A DNA stretch of 5,478 bases from an uncultured Verrucomicrobiales bacterium (GTDB lineage Bacteria; Verrucomicrobiota; Verrucomicrobiia; Limisphaerales; JACDHS01): NCBI GenBank assembly GCA_937983475.1, contig CALJZV010000001.1:1-5478 (forward strand), given 5' to 3'. A program made the position numbers and the translations under genes. Within the stretch, counting starts at the first letter, position 1. Each line of letters starts with the position of its first letter. Under the pieces are notes generated by a model that made no database searches, was not told where the DNA came from, and was given only the letters and a program-made list of their open reading frames with translations. Shown here in pieces: positions 1 to 5,478 of this stretch.

Positions 1-363
1 CGTCCAACCGTGGCCGCCGCTGGTGTAAACAATGCGCCCGGACAGCGCGCCCACCGGCTGCGTGCCGGCGTTGGTGATGGGCCCGGCAGCCTCGGCCACG
101 GGCGCCTCCTTGCCGCTGGGCGGCACGGGCAGGCTGCCGTCAGGATAGGTTTCAAAAAAATCGGGCGAGACATCAAATGGATCGTTGATGCCCATCATCG
201 AGGAGCCATGGGAACAGCCTTGTTCGCATCCGGCTGGTGGTTCCGAGGCACATAGCGATTGCCGCCAGCCAAAACTTATCGCCAGCAACTGAACACACAG
301 CACCAACGCAAGATGGCGACGACTTCGTTTCAAGAGGTTTTCCCCAGAGGATGACTGGTTCAT
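1..363 (-). CDS. Secreted protein, N-terminal fragment cut by the window edge; possible amidase-like or golvesin-domain exported protein
   Basis: An uninterrupted frame of 121 codons runs from an ATG at 363 off the left edge. The product begins with a polar, basic n-region (LKRSRRH, residues 11-17), a hydrophobic core (about 18-31, LALVLCVQLLAISF) and a plausible signal peptidase I site after SLCA (about residue 39), so export is likely. A low-complexity Pro/Gly/Ala linker follows, and then the segment ALSGRIVYTSGGHGW (about 106-120). A beta strand leading into a GHG motif resembles the start of Amidase_3-type peptidoglycan amidases, and also of verrucomicrobial proteins annotated as xanthan lyase or golvesin-domain proteins. 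That functional reading is inference from a dozen residues. An in-frame ATG at 411 could add 16 residues, but it would lengthen the n-region, and neither start has a convincing Shine-Dalgarno sequence. The gene lies 158 bp downstream of psd on the same strand, so it may have its own promoter. Confidence 0.7.
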   Translation of the reverse strand, partial: MNQSSSGENLLKRSRRHLALVLCVQLLAISFGWRQSLCASEPPAGCEQGCSHGSSMMGINDPFDVSPDFFETYPDGSLPVPPSGKEAPVAEAAGPITNAGTQPVGALSGRIVYTSGGHGWT

Positions 364-521
364 TGTTGTAACACTGGTAATGTACTGCCCACCTCTTTCA
401 AATGGGCACATTGTCGGGGAATCTTTCTGGCTTAACCAGCGAAACCCTACCGCTGACTCAACAAGAATAACACACTTTTATTTGATTCGCCGGAAAGTCA
501 TTGGGGCATGAACAGACTCCC
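364..521. other. Intergenic region between psd and the left-edge secreted-protein gene
   Basis: This stretch of 158 bp has no supported gene. It contains an imperfect small hairpin around 424-446 (CTGG 427-430 pairing with CCAG 436-439 across CTTAA, with TTT/AAA flanks beyond a small bulge). On the minus strand there is an AT-rich patch near 466-486 that could contribute to a promoter for the left-edge gene. I could not identify a well-spaced -35/-10 pair or a terminator with a U-tract. Confidence 0.5.
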
Positions 522-1424
522 TTAATCCGCTTCGGCAAGGCGATCGCCCACTTTGGCGTAAAGTTCCCGGTGCCTGCCGGTCTGCTCAACCAAATCGGTG
601 GCAAGACGCACCCGCCCGGGCTCGAACAACAGCAGGGTCGAGCTGCCGCCAAACTGAAAATCGCCCTTCTCGTCGACTTTGGATACCGGCTCGCCGGGGT
701 GGTAGGTTTGCACGATGCACCAGACCTTGGTGGCGCCAATTTCCATGAGAATGACCGTCCCGAACCGCTCGGTCTTCAGCGTGGCCAGCGTGCGGCGGTT
801 TTCCCATAGGTAACCCAGGTTGCGGCGCAGCGCGATCGGGTTCACCGAGTAAAGGGGGCCATTGAGGACTCGGGTTTCGGACGGCACTCCGCCCGCTGGA
901 AAATGAAACCGGTGATAATCCACCGGGCAGAGCCGCGACAACACCACCGTTCCCCGCTCATACCGCGACGCCAGCGCCGCGTCGTTCAACAGTCGCGGCA
1001 GGTCAAACCGCTGGCCCTTGACGAAAACGCCCTCGACTTTGGAGGCGTCCGGAAATCCCAGGTGCCGCCCGTCCGCCGGGAACACAACCGCGTTCGGGTC
1101 CGCATCCACGGGCCGCGCCCCGTCCTTGAGCCGGCGATAAAAAAATCCGTTGAAGGTGCGGAAGGATTCCGGAGCATCGGCAAACTCGCCGGTGTCCAAT
1201 CCAAATTCGCGGATAAACGGCAGCACCTTGGCGCGGCTGGCCGCCCGGTTCATGCGCCAGCCGTACCAGCGGGAAAACAAGGGCCGCTTGACGAAGGTTT
1301 CCAGGGCAAGCCGCCCGAACGGACTGGAATAGGTCCAGCGCAGCCAGTTTGCGCCGTACACCCGCTCCTCCTCCACCCGGCCGGTGTAACGGTTGAAAAA
1401 CTCAATGGTGTGCGAATCTGCCAT
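522..1424 (-). CDS. psd: Phosphatidylserine decarboxylase proenzyme, complete
   Basis: Psd converts phosphatidylserine to phosphatidylethanolamine at the cytoplasmic membrane, using a pyruvoyl group made by self-cleavage of the proenzyme. The 300-residue product carries the family landmarks in order. An N-terminal FFNRYTG (9-15) and WTYSSPFGRLALE (30-42) are typical of the clostridial-type subfamily. FNGFFYRRLKDGARPVD follows at 91-107, then ADGR (Asp118), CPVDYHRFHFP (Asp169, His171, His174), LYSVNPIAL (191-199), and QFGGSST (257-263). By family knowledge, cleavage should fall between Gly260 and Ser261, giving a beta chain of about 260 residues and an alpha chain of about 40 starting with the pyruvoyl group. 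The motif is GGSS rather than the LGST of E. coli, a known type of variation. The ATG at 1424 is the first possible start because an in-frame TGA lies at 1428-1430; no Shine-Dalgarno sequence is visible. The gene is 51 bp downstream of the GT21 gene on the same strand and is probably cotranscribed with it. Confidence 0.95.
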   Translation of the reverse strand: MADSHTIEFFNRYTGRVEEERVYGANWLRWTYSSPFGRLALETFVKRPLFSRWYGWRMNRAASRAKVLPFIREFGLDTGEFADAPESFRTFNGFFYRRLKDGARPVDADPNAVVFPADGRHLGFPDASKVEGVFVKGQRFDLPRLLNDAALASRYERGTVVLSRLCPVDYHRFHFPAGGVPSETRVLNGPLYSVNPIALRRNLGYLWENRRTLATLKTERFGTVILMEIGATKVWCIVQTYHPGEPVSKVDEKGDFQFGGSSTLLLFEPGRVRLATDLVEQTGRHRELYAKVGDRLAEAD

Positions 1425-1433
1425 AAATCAACG

Positions 1434-1458
1434 GCGCATCGTAAAAGGAACCATGCGC
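1434..1458 (-). repeat. Perfect 6-bp inverted repeat in the GT-psd gap
   Basis: GCGCAT at 1434-1439 is the exact reverse complement of ATGCGC at 1453-1458, with 13 bases between. The repeat sits just upstream of the psd start in the leader between the two minus-strand genes. It could form a weak hairpin affecting psd translation or transcript processing, but a palindrome this short can arise by chance. The loop has no U-tract, so it is not an intrinsic terminator. Confidence 0.3.
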
Positions 1459-1475
1459 TCCGGCCAGTTTTGAAA

Positions 1476-2627
1476 TCAAATGCGCTCCAACCGTCCGCCC
1501 CGGCTCACGCGGAAAGTCTGCCCGCGCCATTCCACTTTATTTCCCGCAAAGGCCAGCGCCCAGATCACCGCGCCCAGGATGTCCTTCACCGGCACCAGCC
1601 AGAACGACGTGTAGTGGTCCGTTTTTCCCGTGAGTTTCTCGGCCAGTTGCAGCGCGATGAACGTCCGCGCCGGCAGCATCAGCAACAGCGGAATCACCGC
1701 AAAGCGCAATTCCAGTCCCGAGCCCCACATCCACGCCGACCACAGCACCGGCCACAGCGTCGCGTTGCTCAGGGTGCTGAAGAAAAACGGCGCCGGCTGG
1801 CAGACGCGGATGGTTCGCGCCCAGCGCAACTGGTGCCGCCAGATTTGCGCCCAGCCTTTGGGCGACTCCCGGCATTCCACCACCAACGTACAAAGCACGA
1901 CGTCCTTGCCTGTTTTGGCAATGCGATGGCCCAGTTGATAATCATCGGCCAGGCAGTCGGCCAGAGTCAGGAAGCCTCCGATGGCCTCCAGTTGAGCGCG
2001 GCGCGTGACCATGGCCGCGCCCAGCGCGAAGTCCAGAGGCCTGAGCATCTGCGACTGCAACACCTGGCTCCAGAAATCGGCGTTGACCGCCACCGCCTCC
2101 CAGCGCATCGCCAGCGTGGAGGGATTGGCAAACTGGTAGAAGCAGTTCACCAACCCGACCGCTACATTTTCCAGCGGCTGCACGGCGTGCGTGAGAAAAT
2201 CCGGCGGCGCGAACACATCGGCGTCGCTGATGAGAATGACTTCGTGCTTTGCCAGGCGCTCCAGTTGAACCAGCGACGACACCTTGGCGTTGGGCCCGAG
2301 GTTTTCGCTGCAAATGACCAGTTGCGCGTCCGCATTTGGGTGCCGCGCCATCAACTGGCGAATCACCTCGCACACCGGGTCATCGGGCGACGCCACGCCA
2401 AAGAGGATTTGGACCGGCCCGCTGTATTGTTGCGCAACCCAGCTTTCCAGGCAGGCCAGGGTTTCGGCGTCACAGCCCTTGAGCGGCTTGAGCAGCGTCA
2501 CCGCGGGAGCAAAGCCGGTGTGGGCGGGGCGTTTGTGCAACGGAAACCGCGCCCCCGCCAGCCATTGCCACAGCAGCAACGCGAAGGAAAGCGCAGCCAA
2601 ACCGTCCAAAATGTAAGTCACCAGCAC
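1476..2627 (-). CDS. HpnI/ceramide-glucosyltransferase-like family 21 glycosyltransferase, membrane-bound
   Basis: The 383-residue product matches the layout of GT21 enzymes, which move a sugar from a nucleotide sugar to a membrane lipid. These include ceramide glucosyltransferases and HpnI, which adds N-acetylglucosamine to bacteriohopanetetrol. Visible features are an N-terminal membrane anchor (about 5-24), VTLLKPLKGCD (43-53), GVASPDDP (77-84), NLGPNAKVSSL (109-119), the metal-binding ISDADV (133-138, Asp135 and Asp137), LGAAMVTRR (202-210), IGGF (216-219), CLADDYQLG (225-233, Asp228/Asp229 as likely catalytic base) and HQLRWART (265-272), the (Q/R)xxRW-type signature. Two or three C-terminal hydrophobic segments (about 287-328 and 341-361) end in the typical NKVEWRGQTFRV. 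The length is normal for HpnI. The start is GTG at 2627, with an in-frame TAG at 2637-2639 and a second in-frame GTG at 2621; no Shine-Dalgarno sequence is visible. The acceptor is unknown: no hopanoid gene (shc, hpnH, hpnG) is in the window, so I give no symbol. Confidence 0.88.
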   Translation of the reverse strand: MLVTYILDGLAALSFALLLWQWLAGARFPLHKRPAHTGFAPAVTLLKPLKGCDAETLACLESWVAQQYSGPVQILFGVASPDDPVCEVIRQLMARHPNADAQLVICSENLGPNAKVSSLVQLERLAKHEVILISDADVFAPPDFLTHAVQPLENVAVGLVNCFYQFANPSTLAMRWEAVAVNADFWSQVLQSQMLRPLDFALGAAMVTRRAQLEAIGGFLTLADCLADDYQLGHRIAKTGKDVVLCTLVVECRESPKGWAQIWRHQLRWARTIRVCQPAPFFFSTLSNATLWPVLWSAWMWGSGLELRFAVIPLLLMLPARTFIALQLAEKLTGKTDHYTSFWLVPVKDILGAVIWALAFAGNKVEWRGQTFRVSRGGRLERI

Positions 2628-2700
2628 GCGAGGTAACTAGTGGCTTCAAGAAACTTTTCCTAGACAAAATTTCCGTTGGCGCGCGTCATCCAGTTAAAGC
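2628..2700. promoter_or_regulatory. Divergent intergenic region, presumed promoters for the GT-psd pair and the sigma operon
   Basis: Only 73 bp separate the divergent GTG (minus) and ATG (plus) starts, so both promoters should lie here or run into coding sequence. On the plus strand there is an imperfect direct repeat, AAACTTTTCC (2651-2660) and AAAATTTCC (2666-2674), followed by CGTTGG (2674-2679). AAACTT followed 17 bases later by CGTT resembles the general ECF promoter form (an AAC-containing -35 and a CGT-type -10), which would allow autoregulation of the sigma gene. This is a weak match and an inference. No clear housekeeping -35/-10 pair was found for the minus-strand genes. Confidence 0.4.
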
Positions 2701-3210
2701 ATGGCGCCTTGCAATCTCGAACGGGTTTATGATGAGCACGCTCAGGCGCTGTTTGCTTTTCTGCTTAACTTCACCCGCAGCGAGGCCGACACGCGCGATT
2801 TGCTTCAGGAAAGCTTCGTCAAACTCGCCAAACAACCGCAGCTTCTGCAAGACGCACGTGATGAGCGGAGCTTTTTGATTCGGCTGGCGCACAATTTGGC
2901 GATCGACCTTATGCGCCGACGTGGCACGAGGGAAAAGAATTACCAACAGTTCGCCGAAGTTGGGGTTGTGATTTTTGCGCGGAGCAATGACCCGGATGAA
3001 CAGGCCTTTCGCGCTGCGCTTGCCGAAGCGCTTGGGGAATTGCCGCCGGACCAACGCGCTGTGGTTCACCTGAAGCTGTGGGAAGGGCTCACCTTTGAGG
3101 AAATTGCCACGGCGTTGGATATCCCGCAAAACACCGCCGCGAGTCGCTATCGCTATGGTTTAGACAAATTACGCGAGCGGTTGCGTCCACTTTATGAGGA
3201 AATCAAATGA
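2701..3210 (+). CDS. ECF-type RNA polymerase sigma factor (sigma-70 family)
   Basis: The 169-residue product has only sigma regions 2 and 4, as in extracytoplasmic-function sigma factors, which direct RNA polymerase to a stress or signal regulon. Region 2 spans about 6-75: LERVYDEHAQALFAFLLNFT, then ADTRDLLQESFVKLAK (29-44) and FLIRLAHNLAIDLMRRR (58-74, regions 2.3-2.4). After a linker of about 30 residues, region 4 covers about 105-160. It contains LGELPPDQRAVVHLKLWEGL and the helix-turn-helix FEEIATALDIPQNTAASRYR (132-151). The ATG at 2701 is fixed upstream by an in-frame TAA at 2695-2697; no strong Shine-Dalgarno sequence is seen. Its stop overlaps the next gene's start (ATGA at 3207-3210), so the two are probably translationally coupled, the usual arrangement for a sigma factor and its anti-sigma. 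The regulon is unknown. Confidence 0.93.
   Translation: MAPCNLERVYDEHAQALFAFLLNFTRSEADTRDLLQESFVKLAKQPQLLQDARDERSFLIRLAHNLAIDLMRRRGTREKNYQQFAEVGVVIFARSNDPDEQAFRAALAEALGELPPDQRAVVHLKLWEGLTFEEIATALDIPQNTAASRYRYGLDKLRERLRPLYEEIK
3196..3200 (+). promoter_or_regulatory. Shine-Dalgarno site for the putative anti-sigma gene
   Basis: GAGGA lies six bases before the ATG at 3207, inside the last codons of the sigma gene. It is the only well-placed ribosome binding site I can see among the starts in this window, and it supports the overlapping ATG as the real start. Confidence 0.65.
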
Positions 3211-3620
3211 ACCCGGATTTTGAAAAACGTTTACAGCAGCATCCGATGCGCGGGTTGCCCCGGGAATGGCGCTCGGAGATTCTTGCAGCCGCAAAGGATG
3301 TAATGCCACACGCCAGCGAGCGACTTTCTTTTTCTGCATTATTTAAACTGCGCTTGCGCGAACTGCTTTGGCCTTGTCCTCAGGCCTGGGCCGGTTTGGC
3401 GGCAGTTTGGCTGTTGCTTCTCGTTTTCAACTTTGCGGAAGGCGAAAAGCCGTCGCAGCAATTTGGTCAGCAAAAACCTCTCTCTCGCGAGGTGAAAGCG
3501 CTGTTGAAGGAACAGGAACAGTTGCGGGCGGAACTGCTTCAAATGTCTGAGCCGGAACCAGCCGACCGTCCTCGCTCCAACTCGCGCAGTGATTGCCGTT
3601 CCAAACTGCAGCTCGCCTGA
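3207..3620 (+). CDS. Small single-pass membrane protein, putative anti-sigma factor
   Basis: The 137-residue protein has a basic, presumably cytoplasmic N-terminal part (1-58) with RGLPREWRSEILAAAK (15-30), a motif I associate with small verrucomicrobial proteins encoded after ECF sigma factors. One hydrophobic segment follows (about 59-76, QAWAGLAAVWLLLLVFNF). Then comes a charged helix with heptad-like spacing (93-113, REVKALLKEQEQLRAELLQM) that probably forms a coiled coil outside the membrane, and a short Arg/Ser-rich tail. Basic residues before the membrane segment favour an N-in orientation. It lacks the HxxxCxxC zinc motif of classical anti-sigma factors, so the role is inferred from position: ATGA overlap with the sigma gene, its own Shine-Dalgarno site, and membrane topology. 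It could instead be an unrelated accessory membrane protein. Confidence 0.8.
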   Translation: MNPDFEKRLQQHPMRGLPREWRSEILAAAKDVMPHASERLSFSALFKLRLRELLWPCPQAWAGLAAVWLLLLVFNFAEGEKPSQQFGQQKPLSREVKALLKEQEQLRAELLQMSEPEPADRPRSNSRSDCRSKLQLA

Positions 3621-3628
3621 ACTGACTT

Positions 3629-5383
3629 ATGAACGAAAAACCTGAAAGCATCTGGAGACGTCCATGGAAGGGACCGAAAGCAACGCTAGCTTGGTTTGGC
3701 CTGCTGGCTGTGGCGGTCGCTCTCGTGGTGCTTGTTATAGTCCTGTTATCCGATTCTAAAAATGTGGCAGCAGGTGACCCGTTAATATGGACAGTCATCA
3801 TTGCCGTTGGCCTCAGCCTGATGGGTTTTCTGGGCTTTCTGTTCATCCGCTGGCTCTGCTGTTGGCCCAATTTCAAACGATTTTTGTTCGTCGCAGCCTG
3901 CCTGGTTACTTTGGTGGCGATGGCTTATGCAGTCGAAAACTGGCGAGGCAAACGGGCTTGGGAAAACTACAAACGCGATCAGGAAGCAAAAGGCGAAGTG
4001 CTAGACATTATGTCTCTGGCGCCGCCGCCAGTTCCGGATGAACAGAACTTTTTTGCCACCCCATCCTGGCAAGGAATGTTTCGTATAAGGCGCAATGGCA
4101 GCGTTGTGTGGAATGACCCTGATTTTCACAAAAAGTGGTTTCTCACCGTTGAAGCTCCCAATTCGGAAATGTCTAAAACCGGCGATTGGATTCGAGGCGA
4201 GCCTACCGCTCTCTCCGAGTGGCAAGCTTACTTTCGCGGCCCGAAGAATGTTTTCGAATCAGACCACGGCAAAACCAACTTCTTTCCGATCGCTTTCCAG
4301 CCGCAAACCCCTGCTGCTGATGTTCTGATGGCGCTCAGCCGCTTTGATGAGCAGCGTGCCGAGCTGCGAGAAGGGGCTCGCAGGCCGCACGCGCGATTTC
4401 CCATCCTTTACGAGAATGGCTACGGTGCGTTGCTGCCGCATTTATCGAGAATGAAGGCTGCAAACCGATACTTTGCTTTGAGCGCGAGCGCGAAGCTCGG
4501 ATTGAACCATTCTGAAGCTGCTTTAGAGGATGTGCTGCTGGGTTTTCGCCTAGTGGAAGCGGTTCGCTCTGAACCAATTCTAATCTCGCATCTGGTGCGA
4601 ATGGCTCAGTTGCAAATCCTTCTTCAACCTGTCTGGGAGGGAATGGCGAACCGCCAATGGTCCGATCCGCAGCTTGCGCAAATCGAAGAAACTCTAAGCA
4701 AAATGAATTTTCTTTCTGACTATCAATTTGCGATCCGTGGAGAACGGGCCTTCATGAATTCGGCGGTTGATTATTTAAAAAAAGGTCGTTTGAAGGCTTT
4801 TCGCGAGATTAGTGATTGGACCTTTTCCGACCGCCCGTTTGGTGCAGTATTAGCGCAAGTTTGTCCGGCAGGTTGGTTTGATCAAAACAAACTCAACTGT
4901 GCTCGCCTTTACGGTGACCTCTATCTCCCAGCTGCCGATGTCGAAAGTCATCGTGCCTTTCCAGAGATTTCAGCCCAAGCAACTGAAAAACTGGAATCCA
5001 TACTTCGGCACAGGACGCCTTATGATTATATGACCGGAATATTGTTCCCTGCCTTGGAACGTTCCGTACAGCGCTTTGCTTTCGCTCAAGCCTCGGTTGA
5101 TTTGGCCCGCGTGGCCTGCGCGCTGGAGAGGTTTCGACTCGCTAAAGGAAGTTACCCCGAGTCCCTGGACGCGCTCGCACCGCAGTTTTTGAAACAAGTA
5201 CCGCACGATCTCATCAACGGTCAACCGCTCAAATACCGCCGCACCGACGATGGCCGCTTCATTCTTTATTCAGTCGGCTGGAACAAAACGGATGACGGAG
5301 GCGAAACGGGGATGACAACAAATGGGAATTCGCGTGATCCCAGCCGAGGCGACTGGGTCTGGCGCTACACTTCAGAGGATTAA
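3629..5383 (+). CDS. Large membrane-anchored protein of unknown function with C-terminal pseudopilin-like module
   Basis: I recognise this as a verrucomicrobial/planctomycetal type of hypothetical protein but know no function for it. The 584-residue product opens with three hydrophobic segments (about 18-41, 51-76 and 84-102). Next comes ENWRGKRAWENYKRDQEAKG (103-122) leading to LAPPPVPDEQNFFATP (130-145), a stretch that recurs in such proteins. A long, mostly helical soluble region follows (about 230-490). The C-terminal part contains ALERFRLAKGSYPESLDAL (498-516), then VPHDLINGQPLKYRR (524-538), DGRFILYSVG (541-550), DDGG (555-558) and GDWVWRY (574-580). The spacing of YP...L..L, D..NG.PL.Y, G.F.LYS.G and DDGG recalls the C-terminal domain of major pseudopilins such as GspG. 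That link is inference, and no pilin-type N-terminal methylation motif is present. The ATG lies eight bases after the anti-sigma stop, without a visible Shine-Dalgarno sequence, so it is probably part of the sigma operon. It may be the sensor or an output of that system. Confidence 0.88.
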   Translation: MNEKPESIWRRPWKGPKATLAWFGLLAVAVALVVLVIVLLSDSKNVAAGDPLIWTVIIAVGLSLMGFLGFLFIRWLCCWPNFKRFLFVAACLVTLVAMAYAVENWRGKRAWENYKRDQEAKGEVLDIMSLAPPPVPDEQNFFATPSWQGMFRIRRNGSVVWNDPDFHKKWFLTVEAPNSEMSKTGDWIRGEPTALSEWQAYFRGPKNVFESDHGKTNFFPIAFQPQTPAADVLMALSRFDEQRAELREGARRPHARFPILYENGYGALLPHLSRMKAANRYFALSASAKLGLNHSEAALEDVLLGFRLVEAVRSEPILISHLVRMAQLQILLQPVWEGMANRQWSDPQLAQIEETLSKMNFLSDYQFAIRGERAFMNSAVDYLKKGRLKAFREISDWTFSDRPFGAVLAQVCPAGWFDQNKLNCARLYGDLYLPAADVESHRAFPEISAQATEKLESILRHRTPYDYMTGILFPALERSVQRFAFAQASVDLARVACALERFRLAKGSYPESLDALAPQFLKQVPHDLINGQPLKYRRTDDGRFILYSVGWNKTDDGGETGMTTNGNSRDPSRGDWVWRYTSED

Positions 5384-5408
5384 TTGAATCGGGGCGGCCA
5401 TAGATTTT

Positions 5409-5462
5409 CGCGGATGACTGGTGAAGGAGAAATCGGTGTTTCATCGGTGTTCCATCCGTGGC
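5409..5462. repeat. Degenerate 11-bp-period repeat in the terminal intergenic region
   Basis: Three related units are spaced by 11 bases: ATCGGTGTT (5432-5440), ATCGGTGTT (5443-5451) and ATCCGTGGC (5454-5462). Upstream, CGCGGATG (5409-5416) can pair with CATCCGTG (5453-5460), allowing one G-U pair. The wording resembles the 'ATCCGTGTTCATCCGTGG' type of dispersed intergenic repeat that I recall from several bacterial phyla. Copy number elsewhere cannot be seen here, so the dispersed nature is inference. It lies 25 bp past the stop of the 584-residue gene and has no U-tract, so it is not an obvious intrinsic terminator. Confidence 0.55.
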
Positions 5463-5478
5463 TGAATCTCGCAGGTTC

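Noticed and set aside
10..255. An 81-codon plus-strand frame at the left edge
   Set aside because: It lies opposite the minus-strand secreted-protein fragment, which has a coherent signal peptide and domain start; the plus-strand product is Gly/Ala/Arg-rich and featureless.
424..446. A hairpin considered as a terminator after psd
   Set aside because: The core stem is only four base pairs, the extension needs a bulge, and no U-tract follows on the minus strand.
903..2636. A 577-codon open frame on the plus strand, antisense to both psd and the glycosyltransferase
   Set aside because: Its product is an Arg/Gln/His/Pro-rich low-complexity sequence without recognisable domains. It overlaps two genes with clear catalytic motifs and runs through their intergenic gap, so it is a by-product of high G+C codon bias on the opposite strand.
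2686..3129. A 147-codon minus-strand frame inside the sigma factor gene
   Set aside because: It is antisense to the well-supported sigma factor and has no recognisable motif.
3590..3620. Possible frameshift at the end of the anti-sigma candidate, because of the Arg/Ser-rich tail
   Set aside because: The coiled-coil and membrane segments are intact, the stop is close to the next start, and no continuation with domain character was recognised in another frame; a variable tail is a simpler explanation.
3427..3876. A 149-codon minus-strand frame over the anti-sigma end and the start of the large gene
   Set aside because: It overlaps two plus-strand genes that are co-oriented and tightly spaced in an operon, and its product shows no domain.

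Overview
The window looks like a chromosomal segment of a Gram-negative-type bacterium, most plausibly a Verrucomicrobiota member of the Pedosphaera/Limisphaerales kind. This assignment is an inference. It rests on the style of an ECF sigma factor followed by a small 'LPREWR' membrane protein and a large membrane protein carrying an 'EAKGE.LD...PPPVPDEQNF' stretch, a combination I associate with that phylum. Shine-Dalgarno sequences are visible at only one of the six starts. No rRNA, tRNA, CRISPR array, transposase or phage gene was seen.

Left half, minus strand (about 1-2627): three genes read right to left. First comes an HpnI/ceramide-glucosyltransferase-like GT21 family glycosyltransferase (2627-1476). 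After 51 bp comes a complete phosphatidylserine decarboxylase, psd, of the clostridial 'FGGS' type (1424-522). A 158-bp gap follows, then the first 121 codons of a secreted protein with a signal peptide and a 'GRIVYTSGGHGW' segment that may begin an amidase-like domain (363 to the left edge). The first two genes form a probable membrane-lipid pair: one decarboxylates phosphatidylserine to phosphatidylethanolamine, and the other glycosylates a hydrophobic acceptor (hopanoid or ceramide-like) at the membrane.

The 73-bp divergent intergenic region (2628-2700) separates this from the right half. It must hold the promoters for both directions.

Right half, plus strand (2701-5383): a compact three-gene unit. 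An ECF sigma factor (2701-3210) overlaps by ATGA a 137-residue single-pass membrane protein, probably its anti-sigma factor although it has no zinc motif (3207-3620). Eight bases later begins a 584-residue protein with three N-terminal membrane segments, a long extracytoplasmic region and a C-terminal pseudopilin-like module (3629-5383). The right half looks lower in G+C than the left. The last 95 bases are non-coding and contain an 11-bp-period degenerate repeat (ATCGGTGTT / ATCGGTGTT / ATCCGTGGC) resembling dispersed intergenic repeats.

The most interesting candidate for a poorly described system is the sigma/anti-sigma/membrane-protein cassette. The lipid genes appear conventional in sequence, but their pairing is worth a look.
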